From Pyropia haitanensis (lineage: Eukaryota > Rhodophyta > Bangiophyceae > Bangiales > Bangiaceae), in assembly GCA_008729055.1 (NCBI GenBank), contig SDUX01000002.1, positions 5,173,874-5,237,873 on the forward strand: 64,000 bases of DNA, written 5' to 3'. Position 1 is the first letter of the stretch. Each line of letters starts with the position of its first letter. Position numbers and translations under genes: made by a program. The notes under the pieces were generated by a model. The model ran no database searches and was not told the origin of the DNA. It saw nothing but the letters and a program-made list of their open reading frames with translations. Below, in pieces: positions 48,029 to 59,051 of the stretch.

Positions 48029-48956
48029 CTTTGTGTGTGTTCTTTTTTTTTTTTGGATGGTTGGTGGAGGAGGGAGGAGGGGTACCCATGCTGCCGCAAT
48101 GTGGTAGCGACGGGCCTTGGTACCGGTCGTAGGTTGGGGTTTTGGTTGTCGGAGCTCGGGTGCGCGGCTGGCCAGCGGCGGCGAGAAGGGGGACTGGTGG
48201 CGGGGGGGAGGGACGGGGAGCGCGGCGGGGGAGTGGGCACGCCGGGGACGTGCGCGGCCTCCCGCGCTGGGCGCGTGCCGCCTTGCCCAGCCGCCGCGGC
48301 GACCGCGGCCGGTGGGGCTCGCCGCGGCGGCGCGCGCTGATTGTGGAACCCGGCGCTTGCCTCGGTCTCTTCTCTCGACGCGTTTGGTGGCGGTCGCTGT
48401 GCGTGCCGTTGCCTCGAGGCGATGGGGGCGTGTAGGTTGCGCCGCGGGGGTGGCACCGTGCAGGGGTGCTGGGAGAGCTGCGAACGCGGCGGGGGGGGGG
48501 CGGGGCGGAGTGGCCCAGCACGGACAGCGGCACGGCCGTTGGCCGACGCCGACGGTGCGGGCGCGTGGGCGTTGCGGCCGGTCGGAGCGCGGCACCGATT
48601 GGCCAGCGCGCCGCCCCGTATGTAGCGGGCAGCGGCCGCTCTAGCTAGTAGGCGGATAGGTATAGTGCCCACGCGGGACGGTCAAAGCGAACCAGAAAAA
48701 CACGGAATAAATAGTGCGGAGTCACCACCGCCTCTCTCACCGACACGACGTGCGCCTACGTCAGCCGCACTACAACCTACAAGAACGTCGTTGTCGGGGG
48801 GGGGGGAGCGGAGGCGCATATATAGTAAGTCACAAGGCGCTGTGCGCGCCACGCAGAGGTAGGGGCGCGCCACACGCGTCGCGGCCGCCCGTACCGGTCG
48901 TCCAACCGCCCGGGGCACAGGTTCCAAGGGCGGGGGCACCGCGACAGGCCACCCCT
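48029..48956. other. 3'-3' intergenic spacer
   Basis: No supported gene. It contains T11-12 at about 48,043, AATAAA at about 48,705 on the plus strand and an AT-rich CATATATAG near 48,826. None can be tied to a transcript end. Confidence 0.35.
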
Positions 48957-50039
48957 CTAGTAGTAGCCGCACACCTTCTTAGGGCAGAACTTGTCCTTGC
49001 ATGTCTTGACGTCCTTGTGGGCGGCACAGCACTTGCCATCCCACACGTTCTTCTTGCACAGCGCGTCGCGCTTCTCGGTCTTGGTGCAGCCGCCCTTGAC
49101 CCACTTCTTCTCCTCGCACTTGGCCGCCACCTCCTCCGTGTACCCGCAGGTGGCCGCCTTCTTGACGCTCTTGTGGCACCCGTACTTCTCAGTCACCTCG
49201 TGGCTGCACCCGTCGTGCGACCACTCCTTCTTGGTGCACGGCACGCCGACCTTCTCCGCCTTCTGGCACAGGCTCTTGACGGTCTTCTCACACGTCGCGT
49301 CGACCGTCTTGGTGCAGTCATAGGTGGTGTGGTACGAGCAGTCAAAGGGGGTCTTGACCTCCGTCTCGCACGTCGACGGGTACGCAATCGTCTCGTAGCA
49401 CGCCTTGCCGTTGTAGTCGGTGCTCGACCCGTTGGCGCAGTTGACCTGCTTCCTGTACGTCTTGGTGCACGCGGCGGACTTCTTCTCCACCTTGAAGCAC
49501 TGCTTGGCCACCTGCTTGGTGCACTTGTGCGGCACCTGCTTCTTGCACGGCACCTGCTTCTTCACGTCACACGCAACCGACACGATGCGTGACTTCTCGC
49601 ACGTTGCCTTGACCTCCTTGTGGCACCCGTACTTCTTGGTCACCCGCTTCTCACACCCGTCCGCGACCCACTCCGTGCTCCACTTGTCGCACGCGTACGT
49701 CTTGTACACCCGCTTCTTGCAGTCCACCGTCCGCGTCACGTGGCAGTCAAACTTGGAGGACACCAGCTTGGTGCACTTGACCGCCACCTCCTTGTTGCAC
49801 CCATACTTGGCGCACGCCTTGGCCGTCGTGCACGTCTGCCCACACTTTTCCTGGACGGTGCGGCAGCCCGAGCGGGCGCTGCGGGCGGGCGCCGCCGTCG
49901 GCACCGCCCCCTTGAACGTGTACTGCTTGGCCGACGGGGCCGCCACGGCGGCGTCCCCGCCCACCGCCTCCGTGGCGGCGGCGGCGGCGGAGAAGAGGGC
50001 GGCAGCCGCCACAGCGGCCGACAGCTTGGCAAACGCCAT
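48957..50039 (-). CDS. Secreted cysteine/lysine-rich repeat protein
   Basis: 360 aa from ATG 50039. Residues 1 to about 22 are a clear signal peptide (MAFAKLSAAVAAAALFSAAA). The mature protein has 36 Cys in about 300 residues, spaced mostly 7-10 apart, almost all in a C-x-K/E-x-V...C pattern with abundant Lys. An internal duplication is visible: VADGCEKRVTKKYGCHKEVK and SHDGCSHEVTEKYGCHKSVK lie about 150 residues apart. There is one N-glycosylation sequon (NGSS). The protein ends VCGYY. Codons are strongly biased to C- or G-ending forms and the protein lacks the Ala/Gly padding of its neighbours, suggesting high expression. An even Cys count suits full disulphide pairing. An extracellular matrix, cuticle or adhesive role is an inference. 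I recognise no named family. Confidence 0.88.
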   Translation of the reverse strand: MAFAKLSAAVAAAALFSAAAAATEAVGGDAAVAAPSAKQYTFKGAVPTAAPARSARSGCRTVQEKCGQTCTTAKACAKYGCNKEVAVKCTKLVSSKFDCHVTRTVDCKKRVYKTYACDKWSTEWVADGCEKRVTKKYGCHKEVKATCEKSRIVSVACDVKKQVPCKKQVPHKCTKQVAKQCFKVEKKSAACTKTYRKQVNCANGSSTDYNGKACYETIAYPSTCETEVKTPFDCSYHTTYDCTKTVDATCEKTVKSLCQKAEKVGVPCTKKEWSHDGCSHEVTEKYGCHKSVKKAATCGYTEEVAAKCEEKKWVKGGCTKTEKRDALCKKNVWDGKCCAAHKDVKTCKDKFCPKKVCGYY

Positions 50040-52262
50040 GGCGAGGGGGGGTGGGCGGCAGCGGGGAACGCGGGTGTCGCGGCGGGCGGGTTGGGGATGG
50101 GCGCCGCGCAGTGGCCGTCCGCTGCGTCGGCGGGGAGCGGCGGCGGGTCGTACGGGGCAGCCCGACCGACGCGAGCGGGAGGGCGGGCGGGTGGGTGGGA
50201 GCGGAAGGCGGGCGGCTGTGGGGATGCGGAGACGGCGGTGAGGAACGACGGCAGGGTGCCAGGACGCACCTGACCGGGGTGCTCTTATCCTCCCCCCCCA
50301 CCCCCCCGACCCAGCCGCCGCCCTCGCGGTGGAGCGGCCCCTCGCGGGACACTCGCCATCGGCACGGGGGGGCGGGCGGCGTGCGCAAGCCGACTGCCGC
50401 CGCCCCACGCCGCCGCCGCCGCTGCCGCCGCCGCCGGCGGCTCAGCCGCAGGCGGGCGGCGCCGGCGGCGGCTACTCCCCCGCAGCGGCCGCAGCGGCGG
50501 CGGCGGCGGCGGCAGCAGCACCGACCAGCAAGGCGGGCGGGCGAGCGGGCGCGGCGGGCGGGACGGCTGGCGGCAGCGTGCGGCGGCGGGAGCCCCCCCC
50601 CCCCCCCTGCCCAGCGGCGCTCCGCCTCCCCCCCGCCCCCCCTCCCCCCCCCCACCACTGTGGCGGGGACGCCAACAGGGACCGCAGGTGAGAGGCGAGC
50701 GGGAGCACGTCACCCCCCCGCGGGGCCCTGCTGGACACCCCCCGCCCGGCGGCGGCGGCCGCCTGCCAATCTGCGGTTGGCGCGCCGGAGGTGAGGGGCG
50801 TGTGGCCCGCCCGCCCGCTGCCGTCCGGCGGCGAGGAAACGGCAGGCGCGGCGGGCCAGCTACCCCCTCTGGCCACCCACCCCCCCCCCCCGCTCTTCCC
50901 GTCGCGGCCACGACCATCGCGGCAACCGCCCCGCCCCAACAGGGAGGTGACGGGCAGCGGTGCGGGGGAGGGAGAGGGCGGCGGCAGTCCCCCCGCCGGC
51001 GACCGCCCACCCCCGCCGCCACGAGCCGGCGGCCACCCCCAACCCCTCACGATCCATGGCGTGGAGGGCGGCGGCAGGCCCGCCGGCCGGCCGCGCGCAA
51101 CAGGGCGCGGGGCGAGGCGGGACGGCGGCGGCTCCCACGCGACGCACGTACGGCGGCCGTACCGCGCTCGCCCTCCCTCACCGGCGCCCGCCGCGGCGCG
51201 CCACCATCGGGCAGCTGGATCGGTGCGGCGGCGGCGGCGGCGGCGGCACCGCTGCCGGCGGCATCATGCAGCGGGGGCGCGGCCCGCCAAGGGCGCGCCA
51301 GGGCGACAGAGTGGAGGCAAGGGGGAGTGGGCCAGAGGAGGGAAGAGGGGCGGGCCCGTCTCACCGTGCCTCTCTTGGGAGGGAGCGCGGAGGGGGAGGA
51401 TGTGGTGGAGGGGGAGGGCGCGCGTGGATCACCCCCTCCTCCCTCTCGACCGTTGGCAACATGCAGAGGAGATTCCCGCCACACGCCTTCACTCCCGCCG
51501 CGCGCGTGTCGGGGTGGCGGGCGTGTCCAGCGGCCGGCCGCCACGCCGTGGTCGGCCGTCAACCGGCAGACGCGGTTGGCACTGCGTGCCGGTCGGCGGC
51601 GAGCAGCAGGTGTCAGCCGCGGCGGCAACAAAGCCGGGCTGGTAGCCAACGGCAGTCGGGTCACCAGGCTCACGCGTGACGCATGGGCGGCTGGTACCAG
51701 GATCGCTCGCGCGAGAGGTGGTAGCTATCACAACAGTACAACTCAAGAACACAACTGGGAAACAGGCTCTGAGCCATCCATTCAGCCGGATAAAATCTAT
51801 CGACCAATGGGAGGTAGATCCTGACGTTTCCTTGAATTCATTCAGGATGGACACAGTTGGGTGCCAGCAGTATGTACAGCACGCACCGGTAGTATTGACC
51901 GGACCGGTGTGCAAGCCATTCCGCACGATTGACTGCAAAATGCAAGTCACCTTCATGGCAGGTTGTTCAGCCATGGTCAATGCATTGAAATACTTACTGG
52001 TGACAATTTTTCGTATATGACTGTCACCAGTCGGCAGACACATGCAGCCGCGCTCGCGCTGCCACCCTCGTCCGCGGCCACTCGCCCTGCGCCTCGCGCG
52101 CGCTTCCCCGCACCTGCGCCGTCTTGTTCCTGGCGTGGCGCTCCGCCGGTCGTCGGTCCGACGCTGCTCTTTCCGCCTCGCTGCAGCCACCGGCTTGGGC
52201 GCTCCCCCCCCCTGCTTTTCCCCCCCTCCTTCCCTTCCACCTCTCTTTCCCGCCGCGCCATC
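50040..52262. other. Intergenic region between divergent genes
   Basis: GC-rich low-complexity DNA to about 51,670, then an AT-richer stretch (51,680-52,040) holding a decayed MITE piece, then the leader of the next gene. Long frames around 50,300-51,650 are Gly/Arg/Pro shadows. Confidence 0.35.
51771..51815 (-). mobile_element. Decayed internal fragment of the 171-bp MITE (copy 4)
   Basis: Reading GAGCCATCCATTCAGCCGG and onward to CGACCAATGGGAGGT, this stretch matches the inverted middle of copies 1 and 3 (about 40 of 49 bases to copy 1, compared by eye from 51,767). The terminal repeats are not recognisable here. It lies 15 kb from the other copies. Confidence 0.6.
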
Positions 52263-52589
52263 ATGTCCTCCCTCCGCGGCTTCAAGGACCGCGCCAAGCT
52301 CAAAGCCGCCCGCCTCACCCGCTCCCTCCTCGCCGACGCGACCGCCGCCGACGGCGGCTGGGCGCCGCCGCCGTCGTCTTCGTCGCTGCCCCCATCCTCC
52401 GCCGTCGGCGCGCTGCCGTACGCGTCGCCGGTCGGCAGCGGCGGTGGCGGCGGCGACGGCGGCAGTGGCAGTTTTGGCGGCAGCAGTGGCGGCGGCGGCG
52501 GTGGCGGCTGGGGGGGCGGGGGCCCCCGCGGGGGGGGGGCGGGGACCGCCCGCCGCGGCTGTCGTGGGAGCCCCTGCCGCCCGCCGACA

Positions 52590-52628
<39 letters not shown>

Positions 52629-53925
52629 TGCCATTCCCAGAGCTGGCGGGGGGGGCGGAGGCGTAACGGGGGGGGTGCCCGTAGGTGGGGAGTCCCCGCC
52701 GCCATCGCCGCCACCGTCGCTGGGGTGGGAGGCCGAGGAGCTGGGCGGGGGGGGCGCCGCCGCTGATATGGACGGCGGCGGCGGCCGGCGGGGGCCCCTG
52801 GACGCGCTCCCCCGCCCAGACGCGGCGGCCGACGGCGCGTCGTGCGCGTCCGACGCGTCGCTGCCGCCCGTCGCGGACAGTGGTGTGTTGGAGCTCCCGC
52901 CGGTGGGCGGGCCGTCCCCCCCGCCGCCCCCCCCCGGCCGCCCGCCGCTGGCGGGCGGCGCGCCAGCGGCCGCGACGGGCACCCCCCCGTTGGGAAAGGG
53001 CGGCGCGCCCCCCCCCCTTGCCTCTGCCGCCGGCCTATCGACCGACCGGCTGCTGCCGCACCCGCCACGCCGGTCGGCGGTGGCGGCGCTGAGCCACCCC
53101 CCTCCCCCCGGCTGGGTCGCGTCGCCCACCCCCGCGGGCCTCCTCTGTCTCCGCCGCGGACCGGTCGTCGCCGCCGTTGGCGACGCGCCCGGCCCGCCCG
53201 ACACGGCGGCGGCGGGAGGGGGGCGGGCGCATGCGCCGCCGCCGCCGGTCGGCGGCCGGCTGGCGCCGCCCCTCACGTGGGCAGCCTCCTACTGGGCGGC
53301 GGTCGGCGCGGCGGGGGGGGCCATCCGCGTGCTGTCGTCGCCCGTCGCGGCCGCGGCCGGCGCCGCCGCGTGGGTGCCCCTGCAGGTGCGCCTGCCGGCG
53401 GTCGCGCCGGCCGGCAGCGGCGGCGGCGGGCCCGCCGGCGGTACCCTCTGTCGAGGCGTTGCGGGGGTGGTGCGCGTGCCGGCGGGCCGCAGCCGACGCG
53501 CGGCCGCCACCACCACCGCCGCGAACGGTGCCGCCGACGCGGGCGCCGGCGCCGGCGCCGGCGCGGAGGATGCCGCCGCCACCGTGGGGGAGGTGCGGCT
53601 GGTGGTGGTGGCGCCGGCCGCCGCCGCCGCCGAGGCGGCCTGGGCCGACATTGCCGCCGTGGTCGTTGCGCGGTCCGCGTGGGCGCCGGGCCCCCCCGAC
53701 GGGGACCCTGCCGGAGAGGGGGGACCGACGACGACGGTGGGGGGGGGCGTCGCCCGCCGGGGCAGCGTGGCGGCCGCGACGGCGGCAGGCGGCGGGGCGG
53801 GCGTGGAGGAGGGTGACCTGTGGATGGCTGCCGTGGTGGCGACGCTGGTGTTGGCGCTGCTGCTCCAGTGGCTGTTGGGGGGGGGGGGAGGGGGGGGGGA
53901 GGGGGCGTGCGTTGCGCCTCGGTGA
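52263..53925 (+). CDS. Tail-anchored protein of unknown function, frame broken at G runs
   Basis: Start ATG 52263 gives MSSLRGFKDRAKLKAARLTR, a basic amphipathic N-terminus. The frame then needs two changes at G runs: near 52,530-52,539 (into DRPPRLSWEPLPPADTSPSP) and at 52,648-52,655 (into VTGGVPVGGESPPPSPPPSL). The remainder is one open frame: a Pro/Gly/Ser-rich middle, then a strand-rich region (about 53,270-53,700; LTWAASYWAAVGAAGGAIRV, WVPLQVRLPAVAP, VGEVRLVVVAP). It ends in a terminal hydrophobic helix (LWMAAVVATLVLALLLQWLL) close to the C-terminus, typical of tail-anchored proteins of ER, mitochondrial or plastid outer membranes. No family was recognised. The coherent start and end favour run-length errors over a dead gene. 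Confidence 0.55.
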
Positions 53926-55136
53926 CATCCCCGGGGGGCATGGCGGCGGCGGCGACCGTCGTGTTGGTCCCGGCCATCGGACTGCGGGGAGGGGTGCGCT
54001 GGGTACGGTGGGGGAGGTCGAGCCTGCCTGCCGCTTGCGCCGCACACCCTCCGCGTCATGGCGACGGTCTCGCGGCCGCCCCGCCGATGCGGTACGGCTG
54101 CAAGTGGCTGACCCGCCGATGCAGGACGGCCGCGGACGGCCGCGGCGGCGGCGGCGGCGGCGTCTTTTTTCTCTGGGGGAGACTCTTCCGCTACCGCGGT
54201 GGCGGCGGCGGCGCACCCTCCCTCTGTGCGCACGGGCAGTAGCCGGGGGAGCGGCAGACGCGGCAATCCACGACGGCGCCCTCCGTTTATTTGTCATTTT
54301 CCTTTCTCTTTCTGTGTCGTTTGTTTTTGCTGGGGTTGTCAGTGCCCTGGCGGCCGCGCTGTCGGCAACTGTGGAGTGTGTACGTCTGGTTTCCAACGCC
54401 CCCTGTCTCCCCTCCCCCAGGAGCAGGGATAGTGACGGAGATGGCCACGGACCGATCGCCACGTTGATGTCGCAATTGCATCGATTTCGTCTGTGTTGAC
54501 GTATCACAAGTATTTGAAGACTGTGATATGGGCATGAAAACTCTGCTTTCCTCATGAATTTTTTTTGCTATTGACAGGAGTGGGACGCGTCCTTCTGGAA
54601 GGCACAGGTCCAGGTCCAGGTAACACCAGGCGCGCTGGCAGGATGGGAGTGCTCCCGCCCCCTCTTTTTTGACTTTTTCGACTGCGTGACTGCCACAGCC
54701 ACGCGGGCTGCCCTACGTGTGGAGGTGGGGGCGCTGCTGGCTACGACGCTGGCGCGGGGGGCTGCAGCGACGCACCGTTGAGTGCCGCGGGGCAGCCACG
54801 GCCTGTGGTGCCCGCCGCGCCGCACGGCGTTAGCTCCTGTTCCGTTGGTGCTCCCCCTCACTTTCGAATCTGCCCCGCAGACTCTGGCTGCTGCTGCAGT
54901 TGCTGCGATCCCGCCCGCTGGCAGTTGTTCCACTGGTGGCCCATCGGACTGGATCGCTCTCTGCTACCAACCTGGTCCGCGGACACCCCGCCGCGGCTCT
55001 CGCTACGATCGGCGTTGACACTTCCCTGCTATCCCTGCTTCCGTGTGGTGTTTCTTTGGTGCAGCGTCGTTAGCCGCTTCTCCTCGCCCCCATCTTGCCG
55101 GTAGCCGCTGTCCCCCCCCGCCCCCCCCCCCCGACC
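53926..55136. other. Intergenic region upstream of the HECT gene
   Basis: Contains a T-rich, AT-richer stretch (54,285-54,590), probably the 3' end of the preceding gene, then mixed sequence and a C-rich leader immediately before the HECT start. No convincing frame. Confidence 0.35.
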
Positions 55137-58100
55137 ATGGCGTCCCGACGAGTCCCCATTTTCGACGGCATCGGCGCGTCCCGTCGGCGCATCACGCAGC
55201 GAGGAGCAAGCGGCCGCTCCGAGGACACCAGCCTGCTGATGGCGCGGGCCAAGGAGGCGCGCGCCGCGCGCGCGGCCGCCCGCGCGGCGGCCGCCGCGGC
55301 CACCCAGCTGCAGGTCGCCGGCCGGGGGGCTGCCGCCAGCCGGCGGGACGTGGCCGCGCGGGCAGCGGCGCTGGGTGGCCGTCTGGCGGCGGCGGCGGCG
55401 GCGGCAGGGGCGGCGGCAGGGGCGGCGGCGACGCCGGGCGGGGAGTCGCTCCCAGCGCTGCTGCGGGAAGCCCTGTACGTTGGCACTACGGGGCAGGCGT
55501 TTGTGACGGGCGTGACGCCGGCGGTGCTGCCGGGCGGGTGGGCGCCTTGGCTACCCGACCTGGCACGGCTGCTGAGCGTGGAGTCTCTGGCGGCGGCCGC
55601 GATGGCGGCGGCTGCCGCGGACGATGCCGCCGCGGCGGCGGGGGGGGCGGGGGCGCTGACGGCGCTGGCCACCGCCACGGGGCGGGTGCTGCTGCTGCTG
55701 TTGGCGGGAATCGGGGCCGCCGCGAGCGCAGCGACGGGTGAACGGGCGACCGCGGCTGGCGGGGATGTGCCCATGGCTGGCAACGACGCGGACGCCCCGC
55801 TACTACCTGCGGCCGATGACGTGGCGGCGGTGCTGGCGGCGGTGGACGTCCTCGGTAACGTAGACGCCTGGGCGCCACCGGCCTCGATTACCGCTGTGTC
55901 CGTTGCGGTGGCGCGGTCGGCTGTCGAATGGGGCGTCTTTTCCGCCTTTACCACCGCCCTGGCCGCCCCTGTTGTCCCTGCGTGGGCGCTGGTGAGGACG
56001 TCCTTGGTCTTTGTGGACCTCTGTCTGGCCTCTGCGACGGCATGCCACGGCGGGCCGTCAGCGGGTGCCCCGACTGCGCCCAGCGGGAGCATCCCAGCGG
56101 GTGCGCCCCACCACGTGGTGGCGTCTGTGCTCTCCCGATGGGCGACCTCGGTGTTGGCTGTGCCCGGTCTCTCCAGAGCCCTCTCCGTGACGGAGCTGGC
56201 CGCTCTGGACCGTACTCCGACGGTTCGAGAAACCATGAAAGTACTAGCTGCGTCGGCGACGCTGCCAGCTGCGCCCGGCGGGCGGGTGGGGGCGGACCGC
56301 GCGCTGGCACGGGTGCTGTTTGGGGAAGCGGCTGTGGGGGGAGCCCAGCCTGTCACGGATGCGTCTGCTGCACAGGGAGTCCTAGAGGCGGCGCGTGTGG
56401 CGGCGGGCCCCATCGTTGCGTCGGCGCGCGTCATTGCATACGAGGCGCTGCTGGGCAACTTGTTGGACATTGGCCGTGGTGCATGGACAGACGAGGACGC
56501 GGCCTACACCGCTACGGTCATGTCTGTTCTCGTGCGGCTTCTGTGTGCTGTCCCGGGGCTCACCTCCCGCCGCGACCAGGGGGCGGGTGAGGGGGACGTT
56601 GGTGAGACGACCGTCGACCTTGACGCTGCATCGGGGATGCTAGACACTGAATCGGACTCGGGCTCGGATGCAGAGAGTGGCGGCCGCGCGCCGGTGCTGG
56701 CGGCAGGGACGTCTTCGCAGCCCGCCGCCGCCGCCAAAGTAGGTGGGGCTGCCAGTGCAGGTGCTGTCACGGAGCCAGCGCCGGTTGGCCGTGGCAGGGC
56801 TTCCTTACGGGCGGACCTGCTGTCCCGCCTGGGGCCACTGCTAGACGAACAAGTGGTTCGCCGCTTGTTTGACCGGTGTCTTCCGCGCCTGGGGGAGGGT
56901 GGCGCTGAAGTCGCCGCCGCGGTGGGTGGCGGCAACGCTGTCATTGCGCCGGGCGAAACGCCCGCCTCGGATGTGTGCCAGATGCTGACGCTGCTCGCGC
57001 GGCGACGTCGGGGTGGCAGCAACCTGCTGTGCAACTCGATTGCGTTTTGGGTGCCCGCCTCGCCGACGTCTCCGCATGTGCTGCTGCGGCTGTGGGCAGC
57101 CTGCTCGACGGTGCCGCTGGCCACGACTAATGGTGGGCGGACGTTGGTAACGGTGACGAAGACCGGCGGCGCCGCGGCAGCCCCCGCGTGGCTGACACTC
57201 CGCCCCACGTGTGGTCCCGTGTTGCTGCTGTTTTGTCGTGCGTACGCACACCTGCTGTCCATCCAGGATGAGGATGAGATGTACGAGCTGCAGCGGCCAC
57301 TCACGCTCGAATCTGTTTGCACCATCGCCACCGCGCTCAAGGCCACGCTCGTCGCGTCGGTGTGCCCCGCCGCGCTCGGGCTGCGATGGGGTACCCCCGC
57401 CGTGACCGGGGCGGTTGACCTGTTGCGTGTGAGGAGCGTGCGGGCGGCGGTGGTAGATGTACTGGACCGGCTGCATGCGGCGGACTCGCGGCGCCGCTTT
57501 GTACCTGGGCCGAGCTTTTGGCTCGCCCCGTCGCGGTCGCTCGAATCCGCCGGCTTTGTGCGCGACGCGATCACGGCGGGCGCCCCTCCCGCGGTAGTGG
57601 ATGCAGCTGCTGATGCTGCTAGTGCTGCCGGTGGTGCTAGCGACGGCGGTGACGGCGTGTCGGGCGCGCCTGTCGACCCGGCCTTTGTGGTCGAACCCGC
57701 CTTTGCAGTCGACCCTGTGTCCTCTGCTGTTATTGACGTGGACGACCGGAGGAGTTTTCGGTTTGGGGGCAGCCGCTTCGGCCCCGCCCCACTCGACGGA
57801 GGCGTTCCCAAGCGTGGGCCCGGCAGTGGCGGGGGCGGAAGGCGGGAGCAGGGGTCGGCGATCCGCTCCGCGGGCGACTTGCTGCACTTGTGCCCCTACG
57901 CGGTTCCGTTTAGCACGCGTGTCCTAGTCTTCCACGCGTGGGTGGCGCAGCGGCGTATCCACTCGAGCACCTCCACGTGGGTGACCATCCGGCGGTCGCG
58001 GCTGCTTGAAGACGCACTGACTCACATGGGCGGGCTCCCCGACCATGCCCTCCGCTCCCGGGTGCGTGTCAAGTTTATCGATGAGCATGGCTTGGAGGAG

Positions 58101-59051
58101 GCGGGCATTGATGGTGGCGGGGTCTTCAAAGAGTTTATGCACCAACTCCTGGCGACGGCCCTGTCACCGTCGCTGTACGGGCTGTTCAAGGCTACAGATG
58201 AGCAGTTGTTGTACCCCAACCCGGCGTCGGGGCTCATCATGGAGCGGCACCTGAGTAAGTTTGAGTTTTTGGGCCGGATGCTGGGCAAGGCCGTCTTTGA
58301 CGGTATCCTGGTGGACGTGCCTCTGGCTGGGTTTGTCTTGGCCGCGTTGCTTGGGCGGCCCTACTCGCCCAACGATCTGCGGTCGCTGGACCCCGAGCTC
58401 CACCGCAACATGATGGTCGTCAAGCGAATGGACGCTGCCGATGTGGAATCCCTGGGCCTCACCTTCACGGCCGTGGACAATGAGTTTGGGGAGGCGCGTG
58501 AAGTGGAGCTCGTTGGTGGTGGCCGCGACGTGGCCGTCACGGGCGCCAACCGGGTCGAGTACATCCAGCGTGCCGCGCACCACCGGCTGCGGCAGACGCG
58601 GGAGCAGACAAAGGCGCTGCGGCGGGGCTTTGGCGCCCTCATCGACCCGCGGTGGGCGCGGCTGTTTGGGGAGCGGGAGCTCCAACTGCTCCTGTCGGGC
58701 ACCCGTGGGGCGGTGGACGTGGCGGACCTCCAAGCGTCGACCATCTACACTGGTGGCTACACGGCGGCGACGCCCGTGGTGGTGTGGTTTTGGGAGGCCG
58801 TCCAGGCAATGCCCGCGGACCTCCAGTCCGCGCTGCTCCTATTTGTGACCTCCTCCCCGCGGGCGCCGCTGCTCGGCTTTCGGCACCTCGACCCGCCGTT
58901 TACCATCCAGCGGGCGCACGGGACGGATCGGCTGCCGTCGGCGTCGACGTGCATGAACCTGCTCAAGCTGCCCGAGTATGGCGACGCGCAGACGACGGGC
59001 GCCAAGCTGCGCTACGCGTTGCGGTCTAATGCCGGCTTTGACCTGTCTTGA
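55137..59051 (+). CDS. HECT-type E3 ubiquitin ligase (UBE3B/UBE3C/HUL5-like)
   Basis: 1,304 aa in one exon from ATG 55137. The N-terminus (RRITQRGASGRSEDTSLLMA, then an Arg/Ala helix with a degenerate IQ-like stretch) resembles the RRRVNLGG...LL start of UBE3B/UBE3C proteins. The middle (about 100-930) is helical with Ala-rich and acidic inserts. The HECT domain covers about 955-1304: N-lobe with KFIDEHGLEEAGIDGGGVFK and YPNPASGLIMERHLSKFEFL, LGKAVFDGILVDVPLAGFVL, then C-lobe with LPSASTCMNLLKLPEY. The catalytic Cys is 1272, the usual ~32 residues from the end, and the domain is complete. Family members accept ubiquitin from an E2 on this Cys and pass it to substrates; UBE3C/HUL5 act at the proteasome on stalled substrates, UBE3B at mitochondria. 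Which of the two this is cannot be decided from sequence alone. Confidence 0.95.
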   Translation: MASRRVPIFDGIGASRRRITQRGASGRSEDTSLLMARAKEARAARAAARAAAAAATQLQVAGRGAAASRRDVAARAAALGGRLAAAAAAAGAAAGAAATPGGESLPALLREALYVGTTGQAFVTGVTPAVLPGGWAPWLPDLARLLSVESLAAAAMAAAAADDAAAAAGGAGALTALATATGRVLLLLLAGIGAAASAATGERATAAGGDVPMAGNDADAPLLPAADDVAAVLAAVDVLGNVDAWAPPASITAVSVAVARSAVEWGVFSAFTTALAAPVVPAWALVRTSLVFVDLCLASATACHGGPSAGAPTAPSGSIPAGAPHHVVASVLSRWATSVLAVPGLSRALSVTELAALDRTPTVRETMKVLAASATLPAAPGGRVGADRALARVLFGEAAVGGAQPVTDASAAQGVLEAARVAAGPIVASARVIAYEALLGNLLDIGRGAWTDEDAAYTATVMSVLVRLLCAVPGLTSRRDQGAGEGDVGETTVDLDAASGMLDTESDSGSDAESGGRAPVLAAGTSSQPAAAAKVGGAASAGAVTEPAPVGRGRASLRADLLSRLGPLLDEQVVRRLFDRCLPRLGEGGAEVAAAVGGGNAVIAPGETPASDVCQMLTLLARRRRGGSNLLCNSIAFWVPASPTSPHVLLRLWAACSTVPLATTNGGRTLVTVTKTGGAAAAPAWLTLRPTCGPVLLLFCRAYAHLLSIQDEDEMYELQRPLTLESVCTIATALKATLVASVCPAALGLRWGTPAVTGAVDLLRVRSVRAAVVDVLDRLHAADSRRRFVPGPSFWLAPSRSLESAGFVRDAITAGAPPAVVDAAADAASAAGGASDGGDGVSGAPVDPAFVVEPAFAVDPVSSAVIDVDDRRSFRFGGSRFGPAPLDGGVPKRGPGSGGGGRREQGSAIRSAGDLLHLCPYAVPFSTRVLVFHAWVAQRRIHSSTSTWVTIRRSRLLEDALTHMGGLPDHALRSRVRVKFIDEHGLEEAGIDGGGVFKEFMHQLLATALSPSLYGLFKATDEQLLYPNPASGLIMERHLSKFEFLGRMLGKAVFDGILVDVPLAGFVLAALLGRPYSPNDLRSLDPELHRNMMVVKRMDAADVESLGLTFTAVDNEFGEAREVELVGGGRDVAVTGANRVEYIQRAAHHRLRQTREQTKALRRGFGALIDPRWARLFGERELQLLLSGTRGAVDVADLQASTIYTGGYTAATPVVVWFWEAVQAMPADLQSALLLFVTSSPRAPLLGFRHLDPPFTIQRAHGTDRLPSASTCMNLLKLPEYGDAQTTGAKLRYALRSNAGFDLS

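Noticed and set aside
48700..48840. AATAAA and CATATATAG near 48.7-48.83 kb as signals
   Set aside because: Their strand and distance fit neither flanking gene.
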